Part shown: piece by piece, positions 21,206 to 32,200 of the stretch
Layout: every line of letters begins with the position of its first letter
Numbering within the stretch: the first letter of the stretch is position 1
Assembly (NCBI RefSeq): GCF_963966145.1
Contig: NC_091048.1
Span: forward strand, 3,596,001 to 3,660,000
Source of the DNA: Tenebrio molitor
Taxonomy: Eukaryota; Arthropoda; Insecta; Coleoptera; Tenebrionidae
Length of the DNA: 64,000 nucleotides
Direction: 5' to 3'
Position numbers and translations under genes: made by a program
The notes under the pieces: model-generated
What the model saw: only the letters and a program-made list of their open reading frames with translations
Database searches by the model: none
Told to the model about the DNA's origin: nothing

Positions 21206-21303
21206 GTTGTTTTCTTATTTTTTTTTTCGATATGCTCGCGCCCCCCCCTTTAATTTTACTACGCCCCCCTAAGGGGGGCGCCGCCACTGGTTGAGAAACG
21301 CTG

Positions 21304-21330
21304 TGTTAGGAGTTGCGGGTGCCTGTCGTT
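21304..21330 (+). pseudogene. Crypton-like relic, right piece
   Basis: Directly after the hAT end, the frame reads GVAGACR and then a stop. In Crypton-type recombinases, this GVAGACRR-type motif begins the catalytic tyrosine-recombinase fold with its first conserved arginine. It shows where the gene broken by the hAT insertion resumes. Confidence 0.5.
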
Positions 21331-22369
21331 GAACCTAGTACCAGTAACAGTACAAAAGAACCGATTGCTCCAGAAATGAAATGTTGACAAATCGAGTTTG
21401 ATTAAATTTTTCCAAAGTTTTTCGAACTGTAGTTTTCATATTAATATTAAAAACTAGTAATTTTAGTTAGTTCATTTTATAATTTTTAAGTTTAGTATTA
21501 AAAGTACTTTTAATACTAGGAGGTAAAAGTGTTGCCTTAGTCCCTTAGTAACCCGCAACTTTTTTCTACAGTTACGAAAACATCAACTTTAGTCACCAAA
21601 AACAGTATTAAAAGTGACCATTTTTAAGACGGTTGGAGAAAAAAGTTTGATTCGGAATCGTATTGTAATATGCACATTCCTAAACTTATACGAGGGCGGA
21701 AAGTTAACTCCTTTTTATCTTCACTTTCCGCCCTACTATAAGGTTTTTCCAGTGGCGTACTTACTGAAAGTCGAAAAACAGCAGAAATGAAACTGCATTA
21801 AATTAATTGTTTATTTGCTAAAAATGTAATGATTCCGAATAAAATAGTATACAAACCTCGGTGGGAATGTGTTTCATTCCTGTCGAGAGCTAAGATGCTC
21901 GAGACAGGTATGTAATCTACTATTATTTTGTCTATTTCTTTACACAGGAGAAGTTTGTTACCTTATACCCCAAACACCCTGTATGTATTTAAAACTGCAG
22001 TTACAAGTACTAGTCATAATCTGTTTTCCTAAGAAAATATATGTATTTATTTTTCACTTTAGTATACTTAATTGCATGATAACTCCTAGGATACGAAATA
22101 CGTAAACATGTCCATAACAACCGGGGAATAATAACAGGGCGTAATAAGAATAAGCGGGCGTAATGAATTCATAACGCCCTCATCAATTCATTATTGCAAA
22201 GATGCCTAATTTTTTTTTTAACGAACACGTATAGTGAAAAATAAAATCTTGTATGCAACACGGCGTCACCGAATGATTGCACCCATCGGGCTAAAGCCCT
22301 CGAGCTGGATTCATCGTTCTTCGGGCGTAATCATCGTTGTAACGCCCTTGGTGCATAAATAGCTATTAC
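21331..22369. other. Unassigned repeat-rich stretch
   Basis: No gene seen. It contains a lone MITE end (21930-21985), a partial copy of the flank that precedes the endonuclease ORF (about 21995-22035, ACTGCAGTTACAAG and CATAATCTGTTTTCCTA), and a short GC-rich cluster at 22130-22350 with inverted GGGCGTAAT / ATTACGCCC words. Confidence 0.4.
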
Positions 22370-22668
22370 AACTGCAGTTACAAATAGCCATAATCTGTTT
22401 TCCTACATTTTGTAACACTACTAAATCGCGTTCAATTTTTGCAAGCAAAAATCTGGAACAAGTAAATAGAGAGCTATTGCCAGTTCAAATAGCAACGAAG
22501 CCTTATTCGCTCGCATCTGATACATGATACGCGAAATTATTTGTTTAAAGGAAGCTGTGTTCCTTAACTTTTTCGAAATATTAGTCATTCATTTTTATTT
22601 CACCCACAAACATTGTTTCTCAATTAATTGCTTTGGTGAAGATTTTTCAAGAAAATTTGTTTCGGTAA
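22370..22668. repeat. Direct repeat A, copy 1, upstream flank of the endonuclease ORF
   Basis: Begins at ACTGCAGTTACAA and matches 23970-24280 closely in the same orientation, including ATCGCGTTCAATTTTTGCAA and AAATAGAGAGCTATTGCCA. It forms the 5' flank of the unit that contains the ORF at 22669-23520. Confidence 0.85.
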
Positions 22669-23520
22669 ACAAATAATAACATAAGTAGGAAGGAACCAAT
22701 TAATATCGTTTCACAACGTGACTGGGATATGCAAATTTGCCTTCGCAATTTGGACACTTTATCGTCTAATACAGAAAATCTTCGAGATAAAGCACGTTTA
22801 CTTGCTACTCAACAAAAAGAATCTGGTGCCTGGTTGAATTGCTTACCTTCATCATCTCTTGGAACTCTTCTGGACGACTCATCATTTCGTATAGCCGTTG
22901 CATTACGAACGGGTCAACCTGTGTGCGAACCTCATACCTGTATTTGCGGCGAACCTGCAGATAAATTTGGTCATCATGGACTATCTTGTCGTAAAAGTAC
23001 AGGAAGACGTTCTCGCCATGGAAACATCAATGACATTATAAAAAGAGCTTTAGTATCAGCTGAAATTCCATCGATACTTGAACCTACAGGATGTTGCAGA
23101 AGTGACGGTAAACGGGCTGATGGTATGTCCCTCGTACCTTGGAAAGGTGGCAAGGCTCTCTTATGGGATGTTACGTGCAGAGATACTCTAGCAGCTACTT
23201 ATATTCCTTTGACAAGCAAGAAGGCTGGTGATGCTGCTCGTTTAGGTGAAGATGCCAAGAGAAATAAATATAAAGAACTTTTCTCCCGCTTTTGTTTTCT
23301 GCCATTTTCTGTGGAAACTTTAGGCCCTTGGGGAGCAGATGCAAAAAAATTTATTACATTGTTAGGGAAGAAAATAAGCAGCATGTCAAATGACAATAAA
23401 TCGACATTATATCTTACCCAGAGAATAAGTTTGGCAATTCAACGGGGCAATGCTGCATCAGTTCTCGGGACAATTCCCCAATCACCCGATTTAGAAGAAA
23501 TCTTTTATATTTTAAAATAA
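22669..23520 (+). CDS. Retroelement-type endonuclease domain ORF (zinc knuckle plus PD-(D/E)XK-like), 5'-truncated
   Basis: The frame is open from 22669. The first ATG at 22729 gives 263 residues, but coding-like sequence (EPINIVSQRDWD) precedes it, so the ORF is the C-terminal part of something longer. Residues 33-55 read SGAWLNCLPSSSLGTLLDDS. A zinc-binding block CICGEPADKFGHHGLSC (about 72-88) follows. Then come a helix NDIIKRALVSAEIPSILEP, KRADGMSLVPW and KALLWDVTC, with spacing like a restriction-like endonuclease core. The end, LAIQRGNAASVLGTIP, is a strong family signature. Related proteins I recall are C-terminal halves of non-LTR-type retroelement polyproteins. Which clade is uncertain. 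No reverse transcriptase lies upstream. No stop or frameshift interrupts it. Confidence 0.6.
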   Translation, partial: TNNNISRKEPINIVSQRDWDMQICLRNLDTLSSNTENLRDKARLLATQQKESGAWLNCLPSSSLGTLLDDSSFRIAVALRTGQPVCEPHTCICGEPADKFGHHGLSCRKSTGRRSRHGNINDIIKRALVSAEIPSILEPTGCCRSDGKRADGMSLVPWKGGKALLWDVTCRDTLAATYIPLTSKKAGDAARLGEDAKRNKYKELFSRFCFLPFSVETLGPWGADAKKFITLLGKKISSMSNDNKSTLYLTQRISLAIQRGNAASVLGTIPQSPDLEEIFYILK

Positions 23521-23565
23521 AAATATATTATGTATGTGTTCTAAAATAAATCATTTACCTAATAA

Positions 23566-23830
23566 TAACATTAAAATAAAGTGTCTGACCTTTGTGGCTT
23601 CTACTTCTGTCGCAATTTGCGACGAGTCCCCTCTTCTTCAAAGTAACGGACCTACTGTAACAAAAGAAAAATATATTGGAGCTTACATTTTTTCTGCTTA
23701 TTTGATAGTTTCAAGAATTATGAAATTATTTTTAAATAAAACAAATTTCTCGGGAGAAATTCATATTGGAAAAAAACATGAAAATAAACAAAGATGACTG
23801 AAAATTAAATTACCCTTTAAATCCAGTCCA
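23566..23830. repeat. Direct repeat B, copy 1, downstream flank of the endonuclease ORF
   Basis: Matches 24284-24550 closely. It includes an open frame (23534-23797, TSVAICDESPLLQSNGPTVT). The substitutions between copies are often non-synonymous, so the frame is probably not under constraint. Confidence 0.85.
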
Positions 23831-23969
23831 CAAGCGTTCCGCGCCGACCCTCCATGTCACACCCGTCAAAGGACGAAACCTAGTCCTGATGGAAAAAAAA
23901 CCAACATTTTTCTGTCGACATTTTTGTCGATCAAATTATTCATTACTGACCAAAGAGAAAATATATGTG

Positions 23970-24555
23970 TTTACAACTGCAGTTACAAGCAGCCATAATC
24001 TGTTTTCCTACATTTTGTAACACTACTAAATCGCGTTCAATTTTTGCAAGCAAACTTCTGGAACAAGTAAATAGAGAGCTATTGCCATTTCAAATAGCAA
24101 CGGAGCCTTATTCGCTCGCATCTGATACGTGATACGCGAAATTAATTGTTTAAAGGAAGCTGTGTTCCTTAACTCTTTCGAAATATTAGTCATTCATCTT
24201 TATTGCACCCACAAACATTATTTCTCAATTAATTATACGGGTGAAGATTTTTCAAGAAAATTTGTTTCGGTAAACAAATATGTAATAACATTAAAATAAA
24301 GTGTCTGATCTTTGTGGCTTCTAGTTCTGTCGCAATTTGCGACGAGTCCCCTCTTCTTCAAAGTAACGGACTTACTGTAACAAAAGAAAAATATATTGGA
24401 GCTTACATTTTTTCTGCTTATTTGATAGTTTCAAGAATTATGAAATTATTATTAAATAAAATAAATTCCTCGGGAGAAATTCATATTGGAAAAAAACATG
24501 AAAATTAACAAGGATGACTGAAAATTAAATTACTCACTTAAATAATCCAGTCCAC
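23970..24555. repeat. Second unit A'-B' lacking the ORF (internal deletion derivative)
   Basis: Flank A' (23970-24280) joins directly to flank B' (24284-24550). The 0.9 kb that carries the endonuclease ORF in the first unit is absent. The junction lies in AATAACAT-type sequence present at both breakpoints in the first unit, consistent with a deletion at microhomology. Both units have the same orientation and lie 1.6 kb apart. Confidence 0.8.
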
Positions 24556-24959
24556 AAGCGATCGGCCTCGTCCTCTATGCGTCTATGTGACATCGATGTT
24601 GCACCCACTAAATACCTGAAATAAATTAACCCATTAACAAAAGGTAACGACGGCTAAATTTTTTGTCCTTAATGTCCGTTTAAAGGCTTTTGGTCAATTT
24701 CCAAATAGTTTTGAACATAAATTCAAATACTTACTGAAAAAAATTATAAATGTACCCACTGATGATTGCAAAAATATTATTAAAGTATTAAACCGGTAAA
24801 TTATTAAAATAAGTGCATTTGATAATCTGAACTAAATATTGGATCTGAAAAAAAAATGCAAATTATAACATATATAACAACAGATTTTCCATAAACTTAT
24901 GGATAGCTACAAACTTTTTACTTTAATGTATTTTCTTAGCAGGTTTTGCATATTGAATG

Positions 24960-25705
24960 TACCGGGTGGGGCATCGTATACGCGCACGCGAGAAATCGCG
25001 ACTTCTAATTAAATAAAATTGGCGAAATTTTATATACCTCACTAATTATTGATAAGGTATATTTGAGAATTTTTTAAATTTTTTTTGTTAATAAATAAGG
25101 CCGTAACAGTTTTATTAGTTTTCTGAAATTAACTGTTAATTTACCTATAAAGTTTTTACACTAAATGAATCTGTATCTACTAGCCCATCAAACCCTGGTG
25201 GCACAATTACAAATTTTGACTTGGTTAGCTAAATAATTCGCTTTTTTATTTAAACGTAAACCAGACGGGTGATTTACGGCACAATGGTATAATTTCCCAA
25301 CAAAGGTATAGCCGACCGTTTTAAACCTTTTTGCCATAAAATTGACAGTTTCCATTGTCACCTAAATTTACGACAGCACAAGTAGCAGGTCATAAATAAA
25401 AATGATTTTGAAAGTTCAAATGTAAAACTGCGTTTAATTCAAAATCTAATTGGTATTTTTTTCCGTAGATTTCGTAAATAATTATAGGAAGTGAATCTGG
25501 GTAGGTTAGTATAAAAATCAGAATTTGACTTTTTGGTTGAAATTTACATTTTAATTTTTTTTGGCTTTGTTTGTAAGTGAAAAATTATCAAAAAATTATG
25601 AAATGTACCTTACCAATAGCCAAGTAAGTCTGAAAAATTTCGACAATTTTATTTAATTAGAAGTCGCGATTTCTCGCGTGCGCGCATACGATGCCCCACC
25701 CGGTA
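24960..25705. mobile_element. DNA transposon with 54-bp terminal inverted repeats, TA duplication (empty-site copy)
   Basis: The left end CCGGGTGGGGCATCGTATAC begins at 24962 and continues through GAAATCGCGACTTCTAATT. The right end is its complement and finishes at 25703. TA is at 24960-24961 and 25704-25705. No ORF. The middle (about 25040-25420) is also found at 35920-38400, where two other elements interrupt it. Confidence 0.9.
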
Positions 25706-25918
25706 TAGTCGACTCAAGTTGCAAAAAACCACTTGTCATTTGCAACAGCATTTTTTCAATATTTTTGAACCAAATAAAGGCACAAAGAAATCTGAAAATC
25801 ATAGTTTGGATTGAATATTTTCCAAATAAGTACAGTTTTAAAGTAATTTCAAACGACTAATGCCATAAAATTGCTGTTGCAAATCCAAATTGGTTTTTTA
25901 CAACTTGAGTCAACTTTA
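25704..25918. mobile_element. MITE with TAGTCGACTCAAGTTGC ends (copy 2 of the family at 789)
   Basis: Same family as 789-992, with ends TAGTCGACTCAAGTTGCAAA and TTACAACTTGAGTCAACTT. Its left TA is the right TA of the preceding element, so it inserted exactly at that boundary. Confidence 0.88.
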
Positions 25919-25995
25919 AATACTGGATAATTACTATCTTACTATATTATTTTTGAAAATAAAATAAAATTAATATAAACTGTTCAGCTGAAATA

Positions 25996-27096
25996 TACTG
26001 ACCGGCACAAAAAACGACTCACCTCGCGACTCACTTTGAATTTTAAGTAATTCATTGTCTTAGAACTTTTTTTGGTATTATGTTGTATAGGTAGGTGTTA
26101 TTTAAGTTATTCGTTGCCAAAGAATATCCGACAAACAAAACATTAAACACAGGAAATAAGATTTTAATGAAAAAGGAAAAAAAATATTTTTTAGAAAAAA
26201 AATTTATTTTATAAAAAATTGTCAAAATTTGAACAGTATCTTGAATTAGTATCTCATATTGTCAAATTAAAAATTTTAACACGTAAAACAACCGAGAAAA
26301 ACACAACATGGTAGTAGCGCAAACTTTTCAATAATTTATTTAAACAAAACAATTCGGTTGCCATGGTGACCATAGCACTCCCGCTCTTTGAAAATATCCC
26401 AATTTAACAATTATAAAAAAAATAAGCATAAATATAATTTCAAGATTATTTATTTATTATTTCATTAAAGGATACACAACCACATTACATTTATAAACCA
26501 GAAAGTTGTTTAGAAAATGACAATTACAAATTATATTTTGATCGCACAGTTTTAACTGACATTCACATTCAGCATAACAGACCAGACATTATTATTTTAA
26601 ATAAACAACAAAAGCAAGCATATCTTTTAGATATAGCTGTTCCAAATTCACACAATATAACAGAGACATATAATACGAAAATTAATAAATATTTAGAACT
26701 CTCCGTTGCTATGAGAAATCTTTGGTGTTTAGAAAAAATTTCGATTTTACCATTTATAATTTCAGCAACAGGAATAGTACCGCAATCTCTTTTTAAAAAT
26801 TTAAAAATTTTGGACTTAGAGAACACATTGGTGGTTGAAATTCAAAAAGGTATATTATTATACTCATGTCACATAGTGAGGAAATTCCTTAACATTGACA
26901 CAGAACATAAAACACAAAAAAGTCAAAATGTGGAGGCGAGACGCCGGTAATTATGTTGATAAGCACTGCACTATTCTTGATAGTATTATCCGTAATAGTG
27001 TATGTACTCCGGCAAAATTGCCGTGCCGCCGGGTGGAGGTGGGATAGTGCTATTAAAGAAATCATAATTAGTCGCTTTTTGTGCCGGTGAGTGTAT
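25996..27096. mobile_element. DNA element with CACCGGCACAAAAA-type ends, carrying a retrotransposon fragment
   Basis: Left end ACCGGCACAAAAAACGACT near 26001 and the complement AGTCGCTTTTTGTGCCGGT near 27071-27089 form imperfect inverted ends about 1.1 kb apart. The 5'-truncated R4-like fragment lies between them, so the retrotransposon landed inside this older element. Confidence 0.65.
26462..27048 (+). pseudogene. 5'-truncated R4/Dong-like retrotransposon, endonuclease end
   Basis: Nearly identical in protein to the C-terminus of the full element at 29274-32954: RPDIIILNKQQKQAYLLDIA, AMRNLWCLEKISIL, ending VEARRR. The shared 3' UTR ends in GGTGGAGGTG(G/T)GATAGT. Missing everything upstream of the catalytic end, as expected from incomplete target-primed reverse transcription. 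A stop near its start in frame marks decay. Confidence 0.85.
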
Positions 27097-27099
27097 ATC

Positions 27100-28200
27100 G
27101 ATTTGCCTAATAGTTATTTATGTATTAAGGGCAGTACATACACTATTTTATGCACGATTAAGACCTAAAACCCTAGCATTTAACAAAAATTAATAAATAA
27201 ATGTCTGCCCCACCACGGGATGTTTGCATCGCGTAGTGCTCCCGTCAAATTTTTAGTTTTGCGCGTAACCTTGGGAACAGTGAAAACACCCGTAGCCATT
27301 ATGCCAATTGCAATTTTCGGTTATAAATTCATTAACGAAATGATAAACGAGGATAAGAAAGCGGCAGAAATGAGTGTCCAGTATCGAGTAATCCCGATTC
27401 GGGATTAGGTAATTTAAGTGGCAATTTTTTTCCTAATTTCACCAAAAATATCTATTTCTATTTAGCACCTTTAAAACACAGTCATTAGGTATAACATTCA
27501 AAAGGGTTTCGAAAAAGAGTTCTTTTCGATACCGGTTTCAGGAACATTCATTTAAATTTTTCATGTTGGCAGTGACTGACAGTGAGTAGTGGCTACGTGA
27601 TTATTTGGCACTTTAAATTCAAAACTTGAATTTGTGTTGGTGACACTATGAATTATTGAAAAAATACAAAAAGATCAAAATGGGAATTTTGCGTTGAAAC
27701 TCTGGACAGGGAGTCAACATTGGATTGTAAACAACTTTTTCTGGTATCTTATTTTCAAAATCTCCAACGCGAAGCAACCTTATTTCTGAGTTCGAAGTTG
27801 ACAACTTACAACTTACACTTTAATTGTGTATACCTGAAAAAATACATCTTATAACGTTCTACGATGGTATGGTACAAAAAATCAAATCTCCATTCGTACA
27901 GAAAGCAAAAATATCAAGGCTGTCTTCGTCTTAAATCCAACACACTGTATATAATAATGTAAAAAAACAAAACAAATAATTCCTACCTAATACATATTCC
28001 ACCGTGCGATCAGCAATTATTTAGATCAAAAAAGGCGTTGAAATCTCGGCCGTATGTCGACGGGAATACAAGTATTTATGGTTGCATATACCCGTTACAA
28101 TTTAAATTTCGAAATTCTTGCCGAACTCGGCCAAACGGGCAACAGCGCTGTATGTTCATTCTTCGTTATTGAAAACACCATTACCAAAGTACGATTTAGT
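27100..28200. other. Intergenic; one unassigned 62-residue frame at 27220
   Basis: The plus-strand frame 27220-27408 reads SAPVKFLVLRVTLGTVKTPV, AIMPIAIFGYKFINEM, ending YRVIPIRD. It has a hydrophobic stretch and looks more protein-like than most short frames here, but I cannot name it. No repeat is recognised in the rest. Confidence 0.3.
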
Positions 28201-28331
28201 TATTTACATTACAAATGCGGTAGGCTACATTTTACAGCGTGAGGTTTTTAGACTGAAACACGACCGCGCAGCGGGAGTGTTTTAACAAAAACCAAGCGAT
28301 GTAAAATGCCTACCGCATTAGTAATGTATTA
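28201..28331. mobile_element. Short hairpin MITE
   Basis: TTACATTACAAATGCGGTAG with GCTACATTTTACA on the left and the complement TGTAAAATGCCTACCGCATT with AGTAATGTA on the right, around a small centre containing CGACCGCGCAGCGGG. About 130 bp. Confidence 0.75.
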
Positions 28332-29273
28332 ATCTTTTTGGCCGACAACTCGTTTTCTCAAATTTGAAATTTGTTATAACCAATAATTTTGCAAAACCGG
28401 TCAAAGACTGACATTTGATTATTAATAAAATACTAGAAAGTTATCTATTATACCGATAACTGATATGCTTACGATTTATACCACAAGATAGCGCCATCAG
28501 AATTCACAATTTTTCAGAAGAAAACACTTAAATTATGTTCATTTTCGAAAACTGAACGGATCAATGGTAGCGGTATCTTGTCTTAGTATAAATGGACTTT
28601 ATTTATGATAAGCTAACAGTTTTTTTGGGGGTCTCTGAAAGCTTAAGATTTTCGTGGTATTTTACACACTCCGTGATTGATTAGTGTGTAAAAATCAAGA
28701 TACCCTAGCTGTTCAAAATGTGTAAACATGTCATTTGGAGTTGAGGAGGCCATTTTTCATCAATAGAAGTATGAACGCAGCTGTAGCTTTTTCACCAGAA
28801 AAGTTACTAGCCGTTGACAAATGAAATGACAGTAACGACACGAGTTATTGGCCCTAAGCTTAAAACGATACGCTTTTGCTCAAAATTTGTTGATTGTTGA
28901 TAAATTCCACCCCCAATAGAAATTAAATGTTATAGCATATTTTCAGACTGGACAACATGGTTGGTAACCATAACAAAACAAAACACTAGATGCGGGTCTT
29001 GAGCCAGGGTTGCCAAACTAAACTCAGCTTTCCATAGCCGCCTAAGATGCACATTTATAATGAATTAAGTATAAGACTTCTAATTTCGTTAAAATGTTTC
29101 CCGTAAATTATCATGGCCATCTCTTTACGCCTAAAACGTGTACGTAATGCAGTGTAATGCATTTAATATGTATACTGGATGCGCAGTGAATTTTCAAAAC
29201 AAACAGCTACCTACCTTGTTTATTTTTGGAAAATTTCCCAAATTTTCTTCAATCACGTTTTTTAACTATCACA
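28332..29273. other. Intergenic, nothing recognised
   Basis: AT-rich. A small inverted pair TTTTACACACT / AGTGTGTAAAAA at about 28660-28702 is the only structure seen. Confidence 0.4.
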
Positions 29274-32200
29274 CCTCCACCCGGCGGCACGGCAATTTTG
29301 CCGGAGTACATACACTATTACGGATATTACTATCAAGTAATAGTGCAGTGCTTATCAACATAATTACCGGCGTCTTGCCTCCGCATTTTGACTTTGTTGT
29401 GTATTATGTTCTGTGTCAATGTTAAGGAACTTCCTCACGATGTGACATGAGTATAATAATATACCTTTTTGAATTTCAACTACCAATGTGTTATCTAAAT
29501 CCAGAATTTTTAAATTTTTAAAAAGAGATTGCGGTACTATTCCCGTTGCTGAAATTACAAGTGGTAAAATCGAAATTTTTTCTAAACACCAAAGATTTCT
29601 CATAGCAACGGACAGCTCTAAATATTTATTAATTTTTGTGTTATAAATCTGTGTTATATTATGTGAATTTGGAACAGCTATATCTAAAAGATATGCTTGC
29701 TTTTGTTGTTTATTTAAAATTATAATGTCTGGTCTGTTATTTTTAATATGAATGTCAGTTAAAATTGTTCTATCAAAATATAACTTGTAACTGTCATTTT
29801 CCAAACAACTTTCTGGTGTATAACTATAATGTGGTTGTGTATTCTTTAATAAATTGAATTTAACAGCTAAATTCATGTGTATAATTTTAGCGAATATATC
29901 GTGTCGTTTTTTATATTCGCTTTGAGCCAAAACGGTGCAAGAAGAAATAATGTGTTCAATTGTTTCCCCTTCAGTTCCGCAAATCCTACATTTATCAATT
30001 ATCGATTGTAAACCGCATATGTGTTTTTTATAATTTCTTGTATTTATAACACGATCTTGAATTGCAAATATAAAACCCTCCGTCTCTGGGTGAATATTTG
30101 ATTTCTTAAGCCATGCATGAGATGCCTGAATATTAACTTCTGGTTGTTCCAGTTGTTTAAAGTATCTCCCATGTAAAGACTTCTGTTTTATATTTGCTAT
30201 TGTGTCAGGTATATTTGGCTTAACAATGTCTGAAATTATATTATCACTTAAATTTAAAGGTGTGTAGCCTTTATCGGCTGAAACCAAAGCATTGAAAAAG
30301 GTGTTATCACGAGCTCTATTGAGGAAATAATTTTTTAGTGAAGCAATTTGATTTTTTAGCAGTATTTCTAGATTTGAAAAACCCCTACCACCGTTTTCGC
30401 GTGGTAAATTAAATCTTTCAATAGCAGATTTAGGATGGTGTTTACTAAATTTGGTAAAAAGAACTCTAGTTTTAATGTTTATGTTCTGTAAATTAGTTTT
30501 GGACCATTTTATAACACCGAAAGAATAGGTCAGTAATGGAACAGCATATGTATTAACTGCTTTAATTAAATTATTACCGTTTAATTTTGATTTTAAAATA
30601 GATTTAATTCTTAAATAAAATTGCTTTTCTAAATTTTCTTTTATAATTGAATGTTGAATATGATTTGATTGATTAATACCTAAATATTTATAAAATTCTC
30701 CTTTATTTAAATTTTTAATGATTTCTCCTTCTTGAGTTATATATTCTAAATGTTCGTAATGACCGCGACATATTGATTGCATTTTACACTTATCAATACC
30801 AAAACTCATCCCAATATCATTTGAGAAATTTTCAGTTATTGTTAGTAAAGATAAAATGTGATTCTTTTTTGATGCATAAAGTTTTATGTCATCCATATAG
30901 AGAAGGTGATTTAATTTGGATAGTGTGGTATTATTAAGTCTAATATTGAAACCATATCCAGTGCTATTTAATAGATTTGTCAAAGGATTAATGGCTAGAC
31001 AAAACCATAAAGGACTTAAAGAATCTCCTTGATAAATCCCCCGTTTAATTTGAATAGGCTCGGATTTTAATTTAGTATTGTTTATTGATAAATTTAAAGT
31101 AGTTCTCCAAAATGTCATAACATGAGATAAAAAGTTAATCAAATCCAAATTAATTTTATAAATTTTAAGAATTTTAATTAACCATGAATGTGGTACTGAA
31201 TCATAGGCTTTTTTGTAGTCTATGAATGCGGTATAAATATTTCTATTATTTTTTCTAGCTTGTTCCATTATTACCGTATCTATTATGAGTTGTTCTTTAC
31301 AACCAAAACACTCTTTAACACAACCTTTTTGTTCTTCATTAAGTATATTTAATTTTTGACAATGGTCGTAAATTATTACTTTAATGCAAGATGTCATAAT
31401 TTTATAAATTGTAGGCAGACATGTGATTGGCCTATATTTTGATGGATTTTTAGTATCGAAATCTTTTGGTTTGAGATATGTTATACCATGGGCCAAAAAC
31501 TCTGGAAATGTGTTAGGTTCCCTAATAAATCCGTTAAAGTGATCAAGTAAGCATTTATGAATACAAGTAAATTTTTTTAACCAAAAGTTATGAATTTGGT
31601 CACCTCCAGGGGATTTCCAATTATGTGAACTATTAATATTTTTAACTAAAATTTCAAGGCTAATTTGAATATGATGTCGATTATTACTATCTGGTATATC
31701 ATTTTCTAAATGAGGAATCCATTCTGCCTGATTATTAAATTGAACTTCATTTGACCATATGTTTGACCAGAATTCTTTAATTTCGTTTATATTTGGTGTA
31801 CCATTATTAGTTTGAGTTTTATTATCTGTTAAATTTTTGTAAAACAACTTCTCATTATTTCTAAATAGTTTGTTTTCAAATTTCCGTTGTTTATTATTTT
31901 TATATCTTTTGAGTCGTTTAGAATAAACATGTAACTTCTGTAATAAAGTGTCTTTGATTTCTATTAATGTTTTATTATATTCATTATATTTTAAACAATG
32001 TATTCGGTTGTTATTTAAAATGGATTGAATACAATTATTTAGATGATTAGAATTTATACCCTTTAAATATTGAGTTATTCTACCTAAATCTCGTCTGATA
32101 TTATTAATACGTTTATTTAGTCTTTGTTCCCATTTTGGTAATTCTTTCGTTTTTATATTATTTGTCTGGCCAATTTCTTTTGATCCATTTAATCTGATAA

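Larger units (their letters stand above)
18645..21303 (+). mobile_element. hAT-superfamily DNA transposon (2.66 kb) with 8-bp target duplication
   Basis: Terminal inverted repeats CAGCGTTTCTCAACC and GGTTGAGAAACGCTG, flanked by 8-bp repeats TGTTAGAA (18637-18644) and TGTTAGGA (21304-21311), one mismatch. The 8-bp duplication and CAG-type end are hAT hallmarks. Inside are decayed transposase pieces, two later MITEs and a copy of the 16129 repeat. It sits inside the Crypton-like relic, so it is younger than it. It cannot be autonomous as it stands. Confidence 0.9.

Noticed and set aside
23534..24508. The two similar short frames in repeats B and B' as a conserved small protein
   Set aside because: Differences between the copies change amino acids as often as not, and the frames lie in flank sequence of a mobile unit.
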